A program made the translations under genes and the position numbers. Of a DNA stretch of 64,000 bases, positions 6,490 through 15,233 are shown piece after piece; the stretch's first letter is position 1; the number at the start of each line of letters is the position of its first letter. The stretch is from MED-G105 sp039819085 (lineage in GTDB: Bacteria > Pseudomonadota > Alphaproteobacteria > Caulobacterales > Parvularculaceae): contig JBCBSQ010000003.1 in NCBI GenBank assembly GCA_039819085.1, positions 1-64,000 on the forward strand, given 5' to 3'. A model generated the notes under the pieces. That model saw nothing but the letters and a program-made list of their open reading frames with translations, did not search any database and had not been told where the DNA came from.

Positions 6490-8982
6490 CTATTGCTTCG
6501 CCGGTTCAAGCGGGGCCTTGCCGCCGTCTTCCGCGTCCGCCTCGCTCTTCAGGTCCGCAAGCATGTCCTTCATCAGATTCCGGGTCATGTCCTCGCCCTT
6601 GTACGCCTGCAGTCGCGAAGCTTCGATGCGGCGCGGGTAATGGTTGTTCTGACGATCGGCGTCGCCGATTTCGTGCGCGTCGTCGATCGAGATCGACTTG
6701 ATCGTCTTTTTACGGATAAGGAGTTTTGTGATGAAGTAAGCGTCGCGGCGCCAGATTTCGGCCGGCAAAACGAGCTCTTCTTTTGAGCCGTCCGTATAGG
6801 AGATCGTCAGCGGAATCGGCATCACGAGGCCGCCCTTATTGGCGAAGTCGACGAAGTAGATATTCTCATCAGCCTTCACCGCTGCGGCGAGCGCTTTCTT
6901 CTCCCAGTCCTCCAGGCCGCCTTCCTCGACCGGCGATTCCATCAATGTCGTATAGTTATTTCGGTCAACGTTCGAGACAGTGAACTGATCATTTTCGTTG
7001 TAGAAGTCCGCAAGTTCCGGATTGCGCTGAAGATATGTCTTCATACCCTCCTCACGGTTCCGGATCTGTTGCAGCGGCTCAGGTTCAAGCGCCGCCATCT
7101 CCTTGCGGTCAAGCGGGAAGTCCTTCTCCGGATCATTCGTCTTCAGCTTGTAGGCGCGCACGTCCTCGATCGCGAGGTCCACATGGGCGGTGGAGTAAAA
7201 CCATCCGCGCCAGAACCAGTCGAGGTCGACGCCCGACGCGTCCTCCATGGTCCGGAAGAAATCCGCTGGCGTCGGACGTTTGAACTTCCAGCGATTGGCG
7301 TATTCGCGGAACGCGAAATCGAAGAGCTCACGTCCCATGACGCTTTCGCGCAGGACGGTAAGGGCGGCGGCCGGCTTGGAGTAGGCGTTCGGACCAAACT
7401 GGAGGATCGAATCTGAATTCGTCATGATCGGCACCTGGTTCGGGCTCGTCATGTACTCAGTGATGTAGTCAAGGATATTGGTCTTGCCGCCGAATGCGGG
7501 GAAGTTCTCCTCCCATTCCACTTCGGCGACGTATTCGAGGAAGGTGTTGAGGCCTTCATCCATCCACGTCCATTGCCGCTCATCCGAGTTCACCGTCATC
7601 GGGAAATAGATGTGGCCGATCTCATGGATGATGACGCCGATGAGACCGTACTTGATCCGGCGCGCATAGGTCCGCTCGTCTTCTTTTTCTTCTTTAGTCG
7701 GACGGTATCCGTTGAAGGTGATCATCGGATACTCCATCCCGCCGCGCTCCCAGGTGTTGACGCTTTGCGCCGTCGGGTAGGGGTAGGGGAAGGACATGCG
7801 TGAATAGACGTCCATCGTATGGGCGACGGCGTGGCTTGAGTATTTCGACCAGATCGGTTCGGCTTCATTTGGATAAAACGACATGACGAGCACTTCCGGG
7901 TTCGTCGGATCGTCCTGCTTGAAGCCCATGGCGTCCCAGATAAAGCGACGCGATGAAGACCATGCAAAATCGCGAACGTTCTCCGCCTTGAAGCGCCAGG
8001 TCTTGGTCTTGGCCTCCATGGTCTTGGCGTTTTCCGCCGCCTCTTCAGGGGTCACGATGAATTGCGGCTTATCGCTCTTCAGCGCGTCAGCGAGCCGCTG
8101 GCGCTGGGCTGAGGTCAGGATCTGGTTTGCGTTCTGTAGGACGCCGGTTGCGGAGACCACGTGGTCGGCGGGTACGGTGATGGCGACGTCATAGTCGCCA
8201 AACTCAAGCGTAAATTCGCCGCGGCCCAGGAACGCCTTGTGCTGCCAGCCGGCGTAGTCCGTATACGCCGCCATACGCGGGAACCACTGCGCAAGGAAGA
8301 AAATGTCGGCTCCGTCATCGTCAAACGTTTCATAGCCGCCACGGCCGCCCATAGCGGCCTCATCGATGATGTTGAAGCTCCACGCGATTGAGAACTTCGT
8401 GGATTGGCCAGAGGCGAGCGGCGTCGGCAGATCAATCCGCATCATGGTGTCGACGATCTTGTAAGGCAGGGCCTTGCCGTCCCCGCCCTTCACTGACGTG
8501 ATTTCGAATCCATGCTCGCGCGCGTCAAACGCCTGATCGCGACGCAAGGCGGCGTAGCTGATGGAATCGCCTTCCCCAACCGCGTCGCGTCGCGTGCCGG
8601 CCGCCGCCGCGACTTCGGAGCGCCGGGCGAGGCTGTCATTGCGGAAGCGATTCTGGTCCAGCTGCACCCAGAGATATCGCAGCGCGTCGGGCGAGTTATT
8701 GGCGTAGGTGATCGTCTCTTCAGCGGAAATCCGGCGGTCGGGCTCGTTCAGCGTGACATTGATCGAGTAGTCCGCATTCTGCTGCCAGTACTGGGCGCCT
8801 GGCGCGCCGGAGGCCGTGCGATAGACGTTTGGGGTCGGCAGCTCCTGTCCCAATTGTTCAAAAGCGCGCGCGCCGGACCCGATGGGATCGCCGTGGTGGC
8901 CATCTTCAGCGAAGACGGGCGACGCGAAGACGGCGATGAAAAGGGCGGCTGCGAGCGGGCGGCGGACGGCGCTGGTCATCAT
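6490..8982 (-). CDS. M1-family periplasmic metallopeptidase
   Basis: An 830-aa zinc aminopeptidase-like protein. A signal peptide ends at about residue 25 (SPVFA-EDG). The gluzincin motif HEIGH lies at 453-457, with the third zinc ligand Glu at 476 in MDEGLN, giving HExxH-18-E. The usual GxMEN exopeptidase motif appears as RGGMEYPMI, so Tyr replaces Asn. This is common in the exported M1 subgroup and leaves the exact specificity open. The remainder is an M1 N-terminal beta domain and a C-terminal helical region. It is probably co-transcribed with the HupE-type gene downstream. The mature protein should act in the periplasm. Confidence 0.9.
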   Translation of the reverse strand: MMTSAVRRPLAAALFIAVFASPVFAEDGHHGDPIGSGARAFEQLGQELPTPNVYRTASGAPGAQYWQQNADYSINVTLNEPDRRISAEETITYANNSPDALRYLWVQLDQNRFRNDSLARRSEVAAAAGTRRDAVGEGDSISYAALRRDQAFDAREHGFEITSVKGGDGKALPYKIVDTMMRIDLPTPLASGQSTKFSIAWSFNIIDEAAMGGRGGYETFDDDGADIFFLAQWFPRMAAYTDYAGWQHKAFLGRGEFTLEFGDYDVAITVPADHVVSATGVLQNANQILTSAQRQRLADALKSDKPQFIVTPEEAAENAKTMEAKTKTWRFKAENVRDFAWSSSRRFIWDAMGFKQDDPTNPEVLVMSFYPNEAEPIWSKYSSHAVAHTMDVYSRMSFPYPYPTAQSVNTWERGGMEYPMITFNGYRPTKEEKEDERTYARRIKYGLIGVIIHEIGHIYFPMTVNSDERQWTWMDEGLNTFLEYVAEVEWEENFPAFGGKTNILDYITEYMTSPNQVPIMTNSDSILQFGPNAYSKPAAALTVLRESVMGRELFDFAFREYANRWKFKRPTPADFFRTMEDASGVDLDWFWRGWFYSTAHVDLAIEDVRAYKLKTNDPEKDFPLDRKEMAALEPEPLQQIRNREEGMKTYLQRNPELADFYNENDQFTVSNVDRNNYTTLMESPVEEGGLEDWEKKALAAAVKADENIYFVDFANKGGLVMPIPLTISYTDGSKEELVLPAEIWRRDAYFITKLLIRKKTIKSISIDDAHEIGDADRQNNHYPRRIEASRLQAYKGEDMTRNLMKDMLADLKSEADAEDGGKAPLEPAKQ

Positions 8983-9062
8983 GGCGTGGACTTTTCCCCA
9001 AGCTGGCGGCTTCAGATGGTCGCTGGCGGCGTGTGCAAGACGTGTACAGGCGTCTTATCGAC

Positions 9063-9077
9063 CGGTCATTGTGACCG
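9063..9077. promoter_or_regulatory. Inverted repeat in the divergent promoter region
   Basis: A perfect 6-bp palindrome, CGGTCA-TTG-TGACCG, lies 81 bases upstream of the M1 peptidase start and about 220 bases before the PPTase gene. It is the only clear symmetrical element in the 314-bp region between the two divergent genes (8983-9296). It could bind a repressor for the peptidase gene; no regulator gene is adjacent. Confidence 0.3.
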
Positions 9078-9296
9078 TACGTTAAGGTCTTAGCGTGGAT
9101 ATTTGGTTTCGGGAAGCAGGTCATTGCGGTCAGCGGGGATGTGGACGGTCGCGGCTCGCAGGGGCGTCCCGCGGATGTCGACGTGGAGGACCGGACGGTG
9201 GGATCAGGCCGCCAGAGAACGCCATTCCGCAGTGACGCCAATCCACAGTAAAGAGATTGCGGGCCTCGCCGCCTGCGCGTTCGATGTCGGGTGAGT

Positions 9297-10076
9297 ATGA
9301 AAATCCTTGGCGGCGATATAGCGAATCCCCAGACTTGGCGTGCGGCCGCATCCATGACCGGCCCTCCCGACATGGGTGAAGTCGTCCTCTGGACGATTGA
9401 TCTTGACCGGACGGCGCCAGACGCGTCGATCCTTACCGCCCAGGAGCGCGCTCGGGGGGATGCGTTTCGGTTCGACTCTGATCGACGTCGCTTCTTGGCT
9501 GGCCGTACCGCGCGGCGGGTGATCCTCGCCGGCGCGATGGGCCGCGCGCCCGCCGATCTCGTCTTCCTGGAAGGGGGAGGCGCGAAACCGCGCCTCTCGA
9601 AAGCCTCGGCGGATCTTGATTTCTCGTTTTCGCGGTCAGGCGGGCGTGCGCTGCTCGCTGTTTCAATTGGTTGCGCCATTGGGGTGGACGTGGAGGCGAT
9701 TGCCGAAACTGGCGATCTTGAGCTCGTTGTTGACGCGCATTTCGCCCCGGTCGAACGCCACCATCTCAACAGCCTCTCGGGGCCTGACCGGCTGGAGGCG
9801 TTTTACCGCCTATGGACAGCAAAAGAAGCCGCGGTAAAGGCGACCGGCGAAGGCATTGTGGGGGATCTGAAGAAGGTTGCGTTTACGATTGGCGACCAGA
9901 TGTCGATCGCTGACGAGCCGAGCCGCCTCCTCAAACTCGTTCCGCTCGCGGACGCTAGGACTAGTCGGCCCGCCGGCGAGGCGGTCTCGTTACGGATGGA
10001 CTGGAGCGGGCCAGTCGCCGCCTGCGTATTAACCGCGCGCGCAATCAAGACGATTAGTCTTCGCGCTCTGCAGTGA
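9297..10076 (+). CDS. Sfp-type 4'-phosphopantetheinyl transferase
   Basis: This enzyme transfers the phosphopantetheine arm of CoA to the Ser of carrier domains. The 259-aa length is typical of the Sfp/AcpT superfamily. Magnesium-binding and catalytic motifs are visible: IGCAIGVDVEAI (GVDxE) and FYRLWTAKEAAVKATGEG (WxxKEAxxK). The N-terminal part has the usual RRRFLAGRTARRVIL region. The gene sits 66 bases before the FkbH-like gene and runs the same way, so it most likely serves the five carrier domains of this cluster. The start is ATG at 9297; a GTG two codons earlier is also possible. Confidence 0.9.
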   Translation: MKILGGDIANPQTWRAAASMTGPPDMGEVVLWTIDLDRTAPDASILTAQERARGDAFRFDSDRRRFLAGRTARRVILAGAMGRAPADLVFLEGGGAKPRLSKASADLDFSFSRSGGRALLAVSIGCAIGVDVEAIAETGDLELVVDAHFAPVERHHLNSLSGPDRLEAFYRLWTAKEAAVKATGEGIVGDLKKVAFTIGDQMSIADEPSRLLKLVPLADARTSRPAGEAVSLRMDWSGPVAACVLTARAIKTISLRALQ

Positions 10077-10142
10077 CGCGCCCGCGCATCGCGTCGTCGG
10101 CCGCCGATGAATTCTTAATGAAGGACCTATAGTCTCCAAGCT

Positions 10143-12311
10143 ATGGAATTGGAGCGAGCCGACACCATTGCGTCGCCGCCATCGGCGGCGCATTCGTCCG
10201 TGAACGGCGGCGTTGGGGCGGGCGACGCCCTCGTCGCGGCCGCCTTTACGATCGCGCCGGCATTGGACGCGGCGTCGTTTCTGTTGCGCGAATTCGGCCT
10301 CGAGCCCGACCTGCGCCTCGCCGGCGAAGGCCCGCTTATCGCCAAAGCCCTCGACCCGGCTAGCGATCTTCGCGCCGAGCGCGGGTTTCGGGTGATCGCG
10401 TTTCGTTGGCGGGACGTCGCGCCCGCCGCAGGCGCGGTCGATCCAGGCGAAATGCTTGACGCGCTCAAAGCGGCGGATGACGGCGCCCGTTGCCTCGCGC
10501 TCATTTGCCCTGATGCGGACCCGGCCTTCGCCAGCAGCGACGCGGACGCGACGGCGGCCCTGACGCAGGCGTTCGCCGCATCGTCGTCGCTTGAAGTTCT
10601 GGACGCGCGCTGCGTCTTCGACGCGTTTGGCGTCGCTGCGCCGTTTGATCCCGTCTCTGACGCAGCTGCGCAGATTCCTTATACAGACGAAGGGATGGCG
10701 GCGATTGGCGCCTCGATCGCGCGTTGGCGATCCAAGCACGCCCGGCCGCCGACGAAGCTGATCGCCGTCGACGGCGACGAAACGCTGTGGGGCGGCGTGC
10801 TCGGTGAGGTTGGCGTCAATGGCGTTACGCTGACGGCGGGCCATGCCACGCTGCAGGCTGAGTTGAAGGCGGCCGTCGAAGAAGGCGTATCGCTTGCTCT
10901 CGTCACTAAGAATGAACCGGCGGATATCGAGGCGCTCTTCACTGCGCGACGTGATTTTCCTTTGACCACCGATCATTTCCACACGATCGCCGCCGGCTGG
11001 GCGCCGAAAGTCAATGCGATCACTGACATTATGTCGACGCTGGCGGTCGGCGAGGAGAGCGTCGTCTTTCTTGACGACAATCCCGTCGAGTGCGCTGCTG
11101 TTCGCGCGGCCTTGCCCGCCGCCATGGTGGCCCGTGCTCCCGAGGCTGAGCGCCTCGCGAACTTCGTCCGCCACTATTGGCCGCTTGACAGGATCGGCCT
11201 CACTGACGCTGATCGCCTGCGCAGGTCCTCCCATGCGGCGGAGGCGCGCCGGCGCGACGCTGAGGCGGCGGCTGACTCTCTCGCGGCGTTTTATGAGAGT
11301 CTCGGTCTTCGCGTCGACATCCGCCCCGCCTGCCTCGACGATGCGCCGAGGCTCGCGCAGATGGCCGCCCGGACCAACCAGTTCAATTCAACTCTCGAAC
11401 GACGCGGGCTTGACGCATTCCGCAGTGATATCTCACGCCAAGACCGCTTCGCCTACGTCATATCAGTCAGTGATCGATTCGGAGACTATGGCGTCGTCGG
11501 CGGCGTGGTCGGCGGAATTTGCGATGACGACGAGGCGGTTGAGCTCGACTTATGGACTTTGAGTTGCCGCGCTCTTGGACGCGGGGTTGAACATCAGATC
11601 GCGGCGCGCCTCGGCCACGACGCGATCGCGATGGGTCGGCCGCTTGTGCGCATCAAGCATGCGACCGGTCCTCGAAATACGCCGTTCCGCGCCTTTTTGG
11701 CCGAATTGGCGGAAGAAACGCCGCAACCGGCAGGCGCCACCCAAGTCAACGCCCGTAAGATGACGCAGGTGCGGTTTGATCCCTCGGCGCGCGCAAAAAA
11801 TGCCACGGCGCAGCGCCCCAAAGCGATTGAGAAAACCCTTGCCCCGCGGTTTGACGTCGATGCGATCGGGAGGCTCGCGAGTGAATATGTGACGGCGAGC
11901 GACATTGTCCGCACCATGAGGGGCGTCGCGCGGCCGCGGCCCGACATCGCCGCCGCCTACCTGAGGCCTCGTCCAGGCCTAGAGGCCACGATCGCGGATT
12001 TGTGGGCGGATATTCTGAATATCGATGAGGTCGGCGCTGATGATCCGTTTACAGCGTTAGGGGCGACGTCTTTCCATTTTGTGCGCGCCCATGCGCGTTT
12101 GCCGCAAGAAGTGCGTTCGCGCGTTGCGCTCGCGGATCTCTTTCGTTTCGGCACCCCGCGCAGTCTGACGGACTTCGCGGAGGGCGGCGCAGGCAATTCG
12201 ATAGACGATCGCCGCGGCGAAAAGATGCGCAGGGTTCGAATGTCGAACGCCGCCTTTCGCCGCGCAAAGGCGCATCGCGTTTCCGACTCGCGCGAAGAGA
12301 GCCGACGATGA
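10143..12311 (+). CDS. FkbH-like HAD-IIIC protein with C-terminal acyl carrier domain
   Basis: The 722-aa protein has three parts. Residues 1-200 are the N-terminal domain of HAD-IIIC proteins (AAFTIAPALDAASFLLREFG). The HAD domain starts at KLIAVDGDETLWGG, with Asp210, Asp212 and Thr214 as the DxDxT motif, followed by SVVFLDDNPVE and a GNAT-like section (MAARTNQFNSTLERR). Residues ~610-680 form an ACP with LGATS, Ser643 being the pantetheine site. FkbH proteins dephosphorylate 1,3-bisphosphoglycerate and place a glyceryl unit on a carrier protein. In this cluster it probably supplies the starter unit. It overlaps the KS-AT gene by 4 bases. Confidence 0.88.
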   Translation: MELERADTIASPPSAAHSSVNGGVGAGDALVAAAFTIAPALDAASFLLREFGLEPDLRLAGEGPLIAKALDPASDLRAERGFRVIAFRWRDVAPAAGAVDPGEMLDALKAADDGARCLALICPDADPAFASSDADATAALTQAFAASSSLEVLDARCVFDAFGVAAPFDPVSDAAAQIPYTDEGMAAIGASIARWRSKHARPPTKLIAVDGDETLWGGVLGEVGVNGVTLTAGHATLQAELKAAVEEGVSLALVTKNEPADIEALFTARRDFPLTTDHFHTIAAGWAPKVNAITDIMSTLAVGEESVVFLDDNPVECAAVRAALPAAMVARAPEAERLANFVRHYWPLDRIGLTDADRLRRSSHAAEARRRDAEAAADSLAAFYESLGLRVDIRPACLDDAPRLAQMAARTNQFNSTLERRGLDAFRSDISRQDRFAYVISVSDRFGDYGVVGGVVGGICDDDEAVELDLWTLSCRALGRGVEHQIAARLGHDAIAMGRPLVRIKHATGPRNTPFRAFLAELAEETPQPAGATQVNARKMTQVRFDPSARAKNATAQRPKAIEKTLAPRFDVDAIGRLASEYVTASDIVRTMRGVARPRPDIAAAYLRPRPGLEATIADLWADILNIDEVGADDPFTALGATSFHFVRAHARLPQEVRSRVALADLFRFGTPRSLTDFAEGGAGNSIDDRRGEKMRRVRMSNAAFRRAKAHRVSDSREESRR

Positions 12312-15208
12312 GCGCCGCCGATACTTTTTCCCGCGCCGTTGATCCTGGTGACGGCGAATTTGAAGAGCGGCCTGGGGTCGCGATCGTCGGAATGGCCGGC
12401 CGGTTTCCGGGTGCTGATGATGTCAATGCATTCTGGCGAATGATCCGCGAGGGACGTTCAGGCGTGACGCACTTCACGCCTGATGAGCTTGAAATTCAGA
12501 TTGACGGCGCCGCCGCCACTGGCGAGTGCGACGCGGCGGCCAGGTATGTCTGCGCGAAGGGGCAATTGAGCGACGTCGACATGTTCGACGCCAGGTTCTT
12601 TGGATATCTGCCGCGCGAAGCGGAAGTCATGGACCCGCAGCATCGCGTTTTCCTGGAGCTTTGTTGGCATGCGTTGGAGCATGCGGGTTGTGACCCTGCG
12701 CGGTATCCGGGCGCGGTCGGCGTCTTTGCGGGCTGCTACATGGACACCTATGTCTTGTGGAATCTGTGCTCTGACGAAGCGTTCCGATCACGTCTTGTCG
12801 AATCGATACAAGTCGGCACGCTGCAGACGGAGCTTGGCAACGACAAGGATTATCTTGCGACGCGCGTCGCGTACAAGCTTGGCCTGACCGGGCCGGCGAT
12901 GACGCTGCAGACGGCGTGCTCCACATCTCTTGTGGCGATTGCGCAGGCCTGCCAGTCGCTAGAAGCCTACGCCTGCGACATGGCGCTCGCGGGCGGCGTT
13001 ACGATCGTCCTGCCACAGAAGAAAGGTTATTTCTATAAGGAAGGCGGGATGCTCTCGCCTGACGGCGTTTGCCGCACCTTCGATGCGAACGCCGCCGGCA
13101 CTGTCTTTTCGAACGGGGCGGCCGTGTTGGGTCTGAAGCGGGTCGATGACGCCATTGCTGACAAGGACCGGATCTACGCCGTTATCCGCGGCTATGCGAC
13201 AAATAATGACGGCGGCGGCAAGGTCAGCTACACCGCGCCGTCTGTTGAGGGGCAGGCGGACGTTATCGGCATGGCTCTGGACAGCGCCGGCGTTGACGCG
13301 CGCACCGTCGGCTATGTTGAGGCGCATGGCACCGCGACCCCGCTCGGCGATCCCATTGAAGTGGCGGGATTGACGGCGGCGTATCGTCGCCACACAGATG
13401 ATAAAGGGTATTGCGCGATCGGGTCGGTCAAAGCCAATCTTGGCCATCTGGATGTCGCGTCCGGGGCGATCGGACTCATCAAGACGGCACTATGCCTCGA
13501 TGAAAAAGTGCTGCCGCCGCAGATCAATTTCGAAAAAACGAACCCCAAGATCGACTTTGAAGCCTCGCCGTTCTTCGTCAATCCTGAGGGCGGCGCGTGG
13601 CCGGCCGGCGAGACGCCGAGGCGAGCCGGCGTGTCGTCATTCGGGGTCGGCGGCACCAACGCTCATGTCGTCGTCGAAGAGGCCCCGGTGACGGGCGAAG
13701 ATGAACCGGATGACCGTCGCCTGACCAAAGACGGCGCATTGCTGGTTCTGTCGGCGAAAACGGACAGCGCCCTGAAAGTCGTCAGTACGCAGCTTGCGGA
13801 ACACCTTCAAGTGAACGAGCAAACGTCTTTGGCGGATACCGCTTACACGCTTCAAACCGGACGACGCGAGTTCGAGCGGCGGACTTGCGTTTACGCCAAA
13901 GATCGCGACGAAGCGATCGCCGCGCTGCGGAGCGGTCTTCCAGTCACGACGCCTATCAACGCCGCGCCGGAGCTCGTCTTCGTCCTTCCGGGGCAGGGTG
14001 CGCAGCACCCGGCGATGGCGCGAGGACTGTATGACGCGTGGCCAACGTTTCGGGACCATTATGAGGAGTGCCTGAATGCGCTCAGTCTGACGAATGCAAC
14101 GTTAGCTGACGAAATCCGCACGCTATCGCTTTGGCGCGCGGACGGGAGCCTGTCATGGGAGGCGGCGGGCGCGCGTCTCGCTGAGACGTCTTTGGCGCAG
14201 CCTGCGATTGCGGCGTTCGGGATTGCGCTGTCGCGTTCCCTTGCCGTGTGGGGCGTGTTTCCGTCCAAGGTGATCGGCCATAGTGTTGGGGAGTTCGCTG
14301 CGGCGTATCTCGCTGGCGTTCTGTCTCTCCAAGATGTCATGCGTCTTGTGGCGGTCCGTGGGCGATTGATGCAGGCGATGGCGCCTGGCGCGATGCTGGC
14401 GGTCCGGGAAGGCTTCGACGCGGTGGCGGCGATCCTGCCTGAGGAGCTGTCGATTGCGGCGGAGAATGGTCCGAGTACAACCGTTGTCAGCGGAACTTCG
14501 GAGGCGATTAGCTCGTTCGAAGCGGACTGCGGCGTTCGCGATATTGGCGTAAGCCGTCTGCGCACGTCTCATGCGTTCCATTCCGGCATGATGGCGCCCG
14601 CCGCGGAAGCCTTTGCGGCGGAGGTCGCCGGCGTCCGATTGAACGCGCCGGCGAGGCATGTCATTTCGTCGTCGGAGCCAGACGGGCCGTCGGAACGGTT
14701 CGCGGACGCAAGCTACTGGTCGGACCAGGTGGTCCGCCCCGTTCGGTTCGCTGAAGCGGTTCGACGCGCCGGCGCTGAAGGCGGCCAGATTTTTGTGGAG
14801 ATCGGTCCAGGCGCGGCGCTTTCGGCAATGGCGCGCCAGACGCTTGGCCCTCCGTCGGGATGTGGTTTCGCCGCATTGTCGCCGCCTCCCGGGCGCGAAT
14901 CAGCTGCCGCAATCAGCGCGCTCGGGACCGGCGTCGGCGCGCTTTGGGCGCTGGGCGCGGGCGTCGATTGGGACGCGTTCAATGGCGGTCGCCGGCGCAA
15001 GACGCCCCTTCCGACTTATCCGTTCGAACGCAAACGATTCTGGATTGAGCCAACGGACAGCCGCAGCAAGAGCGGTGAAGAGCCCGTCGTGGCGAGAGCC
15101 GGATCTGTGGAGAACGGAGACGCCGGCGCCGGCGAAGACGTCGAGGCGCTGGTTCGAATGCAGTTGGCGGTCGTCTCCGCGCAGATTGATCTGCTGCGCA
15201 GGCGATAG
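12308..15208 (+). CDS. Type I polyketide synthase, ketosynthase-acyltransferase
   Basis: In 966 aa this protein holds only KS and AT domains. KS: residues ~20-440, with the Cys204 nucleophile (QTACSTS), His340 (EAHGTAT) and His380 (NLGHLD). A linker leads to AT at ~555-850, with FVLPGQGAQHPAMA, Ser659 in GHSVGEF and HAFHS near 757. The HAFH pattern is the one usual for malonyl-CoA. There is no KR, DH, ER or ACP here; the ACP is the first domain of the next protein. One round of extension to a beta-keto thioester is expected. The last ~60 residues (ALVRMQLAVVSAQIDLLRRR) look like a docking helix. Confidence 0.93.
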   Translation: MSAADTFSRAVDPGDGEFEERPGVAIVGMAGRFPGADDVNAFWRMIREGRSGVTHFTPDELEIQIDGAAATGECDAAARYVCAKGQLSDVDMFDARFFGYLPREAEVMDPQHRVFLELCWHALEHAGCDPARYPGAVGVFAGCYMDTYVLWNLCSDEAFRSRLVESIQVGTLQTELGNDKDYLATRVAYKLGLTGPAMTLQTACSTSLVAIAQACQSLEAYACDMALAGGVTIVLPQKKGYFYKEGGMLSPDGVCRTFDANAAGTVFSNGAAVLGLKRVDDAIADKDRIYAVIRGYATNNDGGGKVSYTAPSVEGQADVIGMALDSAGVDARTVGYVEAHGTATPLGDPIEVAGLTAAYRRHTDDKGYCAIGSVKANLGHLDVASGAIGLIKTALCLDEKVLPPQINFEKTNPKIDFEASPFFVNPEGGAWPAGETPRRAGVSSFGVGGTNAHVVVEEAPVTGEDEPDDRRLTKDGALLVLSAKTDSALKVVSTQLAEHLQVNEQTSLADTAYTLQTGRREFERRTCVYAKDRDEAIAALRSGLPVTTPINAAPELVFVLPGQGAQHPAMARGLYDAWPTFRDHYEECLNALSLTNATLADEIRTLSLWRADGSLSWEAAGARLAETSLAQPAIAAFGIALSRSLAVWGVFPSKVIGHSVGEFAAAYLAGVLSLQDVMRLVAVRGRLMQAMAPGAMLAVREGFDAVAAILPEELSIAAENGPSTTVVSGTSEAISSFEADCGVRDIGVSRLRTSHAFHSGMMAPAAEAFAAEVAGVRLNAPARHVISSSEPDGPSERFADASYWSDQVVRPVRFAEAVRRAGAEGGQIFVEIGPGAALSAMARQTLGPPSGCGFAALSPPPGRESAAAISALGTGVGALWALGAGVDWDAFNGGRRRKTPLPTYPFERKRFWIEPTDSRSKSGEEPVVARAGSVENGDAGAGEDVEALVRMQLAVVSAQIDLLRRR

Positions 15209-15233
15209 CAAAGTTAAGGACGGAATCGCGGAC

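Noticed and set aside
10029..11234. 401-codon minus-strand open frame over the PPTase/FkbH genes
   Set aside because: It is a shadow of a high-GC coding region, strongly Arg-rich and without any domain.
14658..15233. In-frame extension of the megaenzyme gene upstream of 15234
   Set aside because: It overlaps the KS-AT gene in another frame, is Arg/Ser-rich and has no ACP-like or docking sequence; the ATG at 15234 starts directly before a normal ACP.
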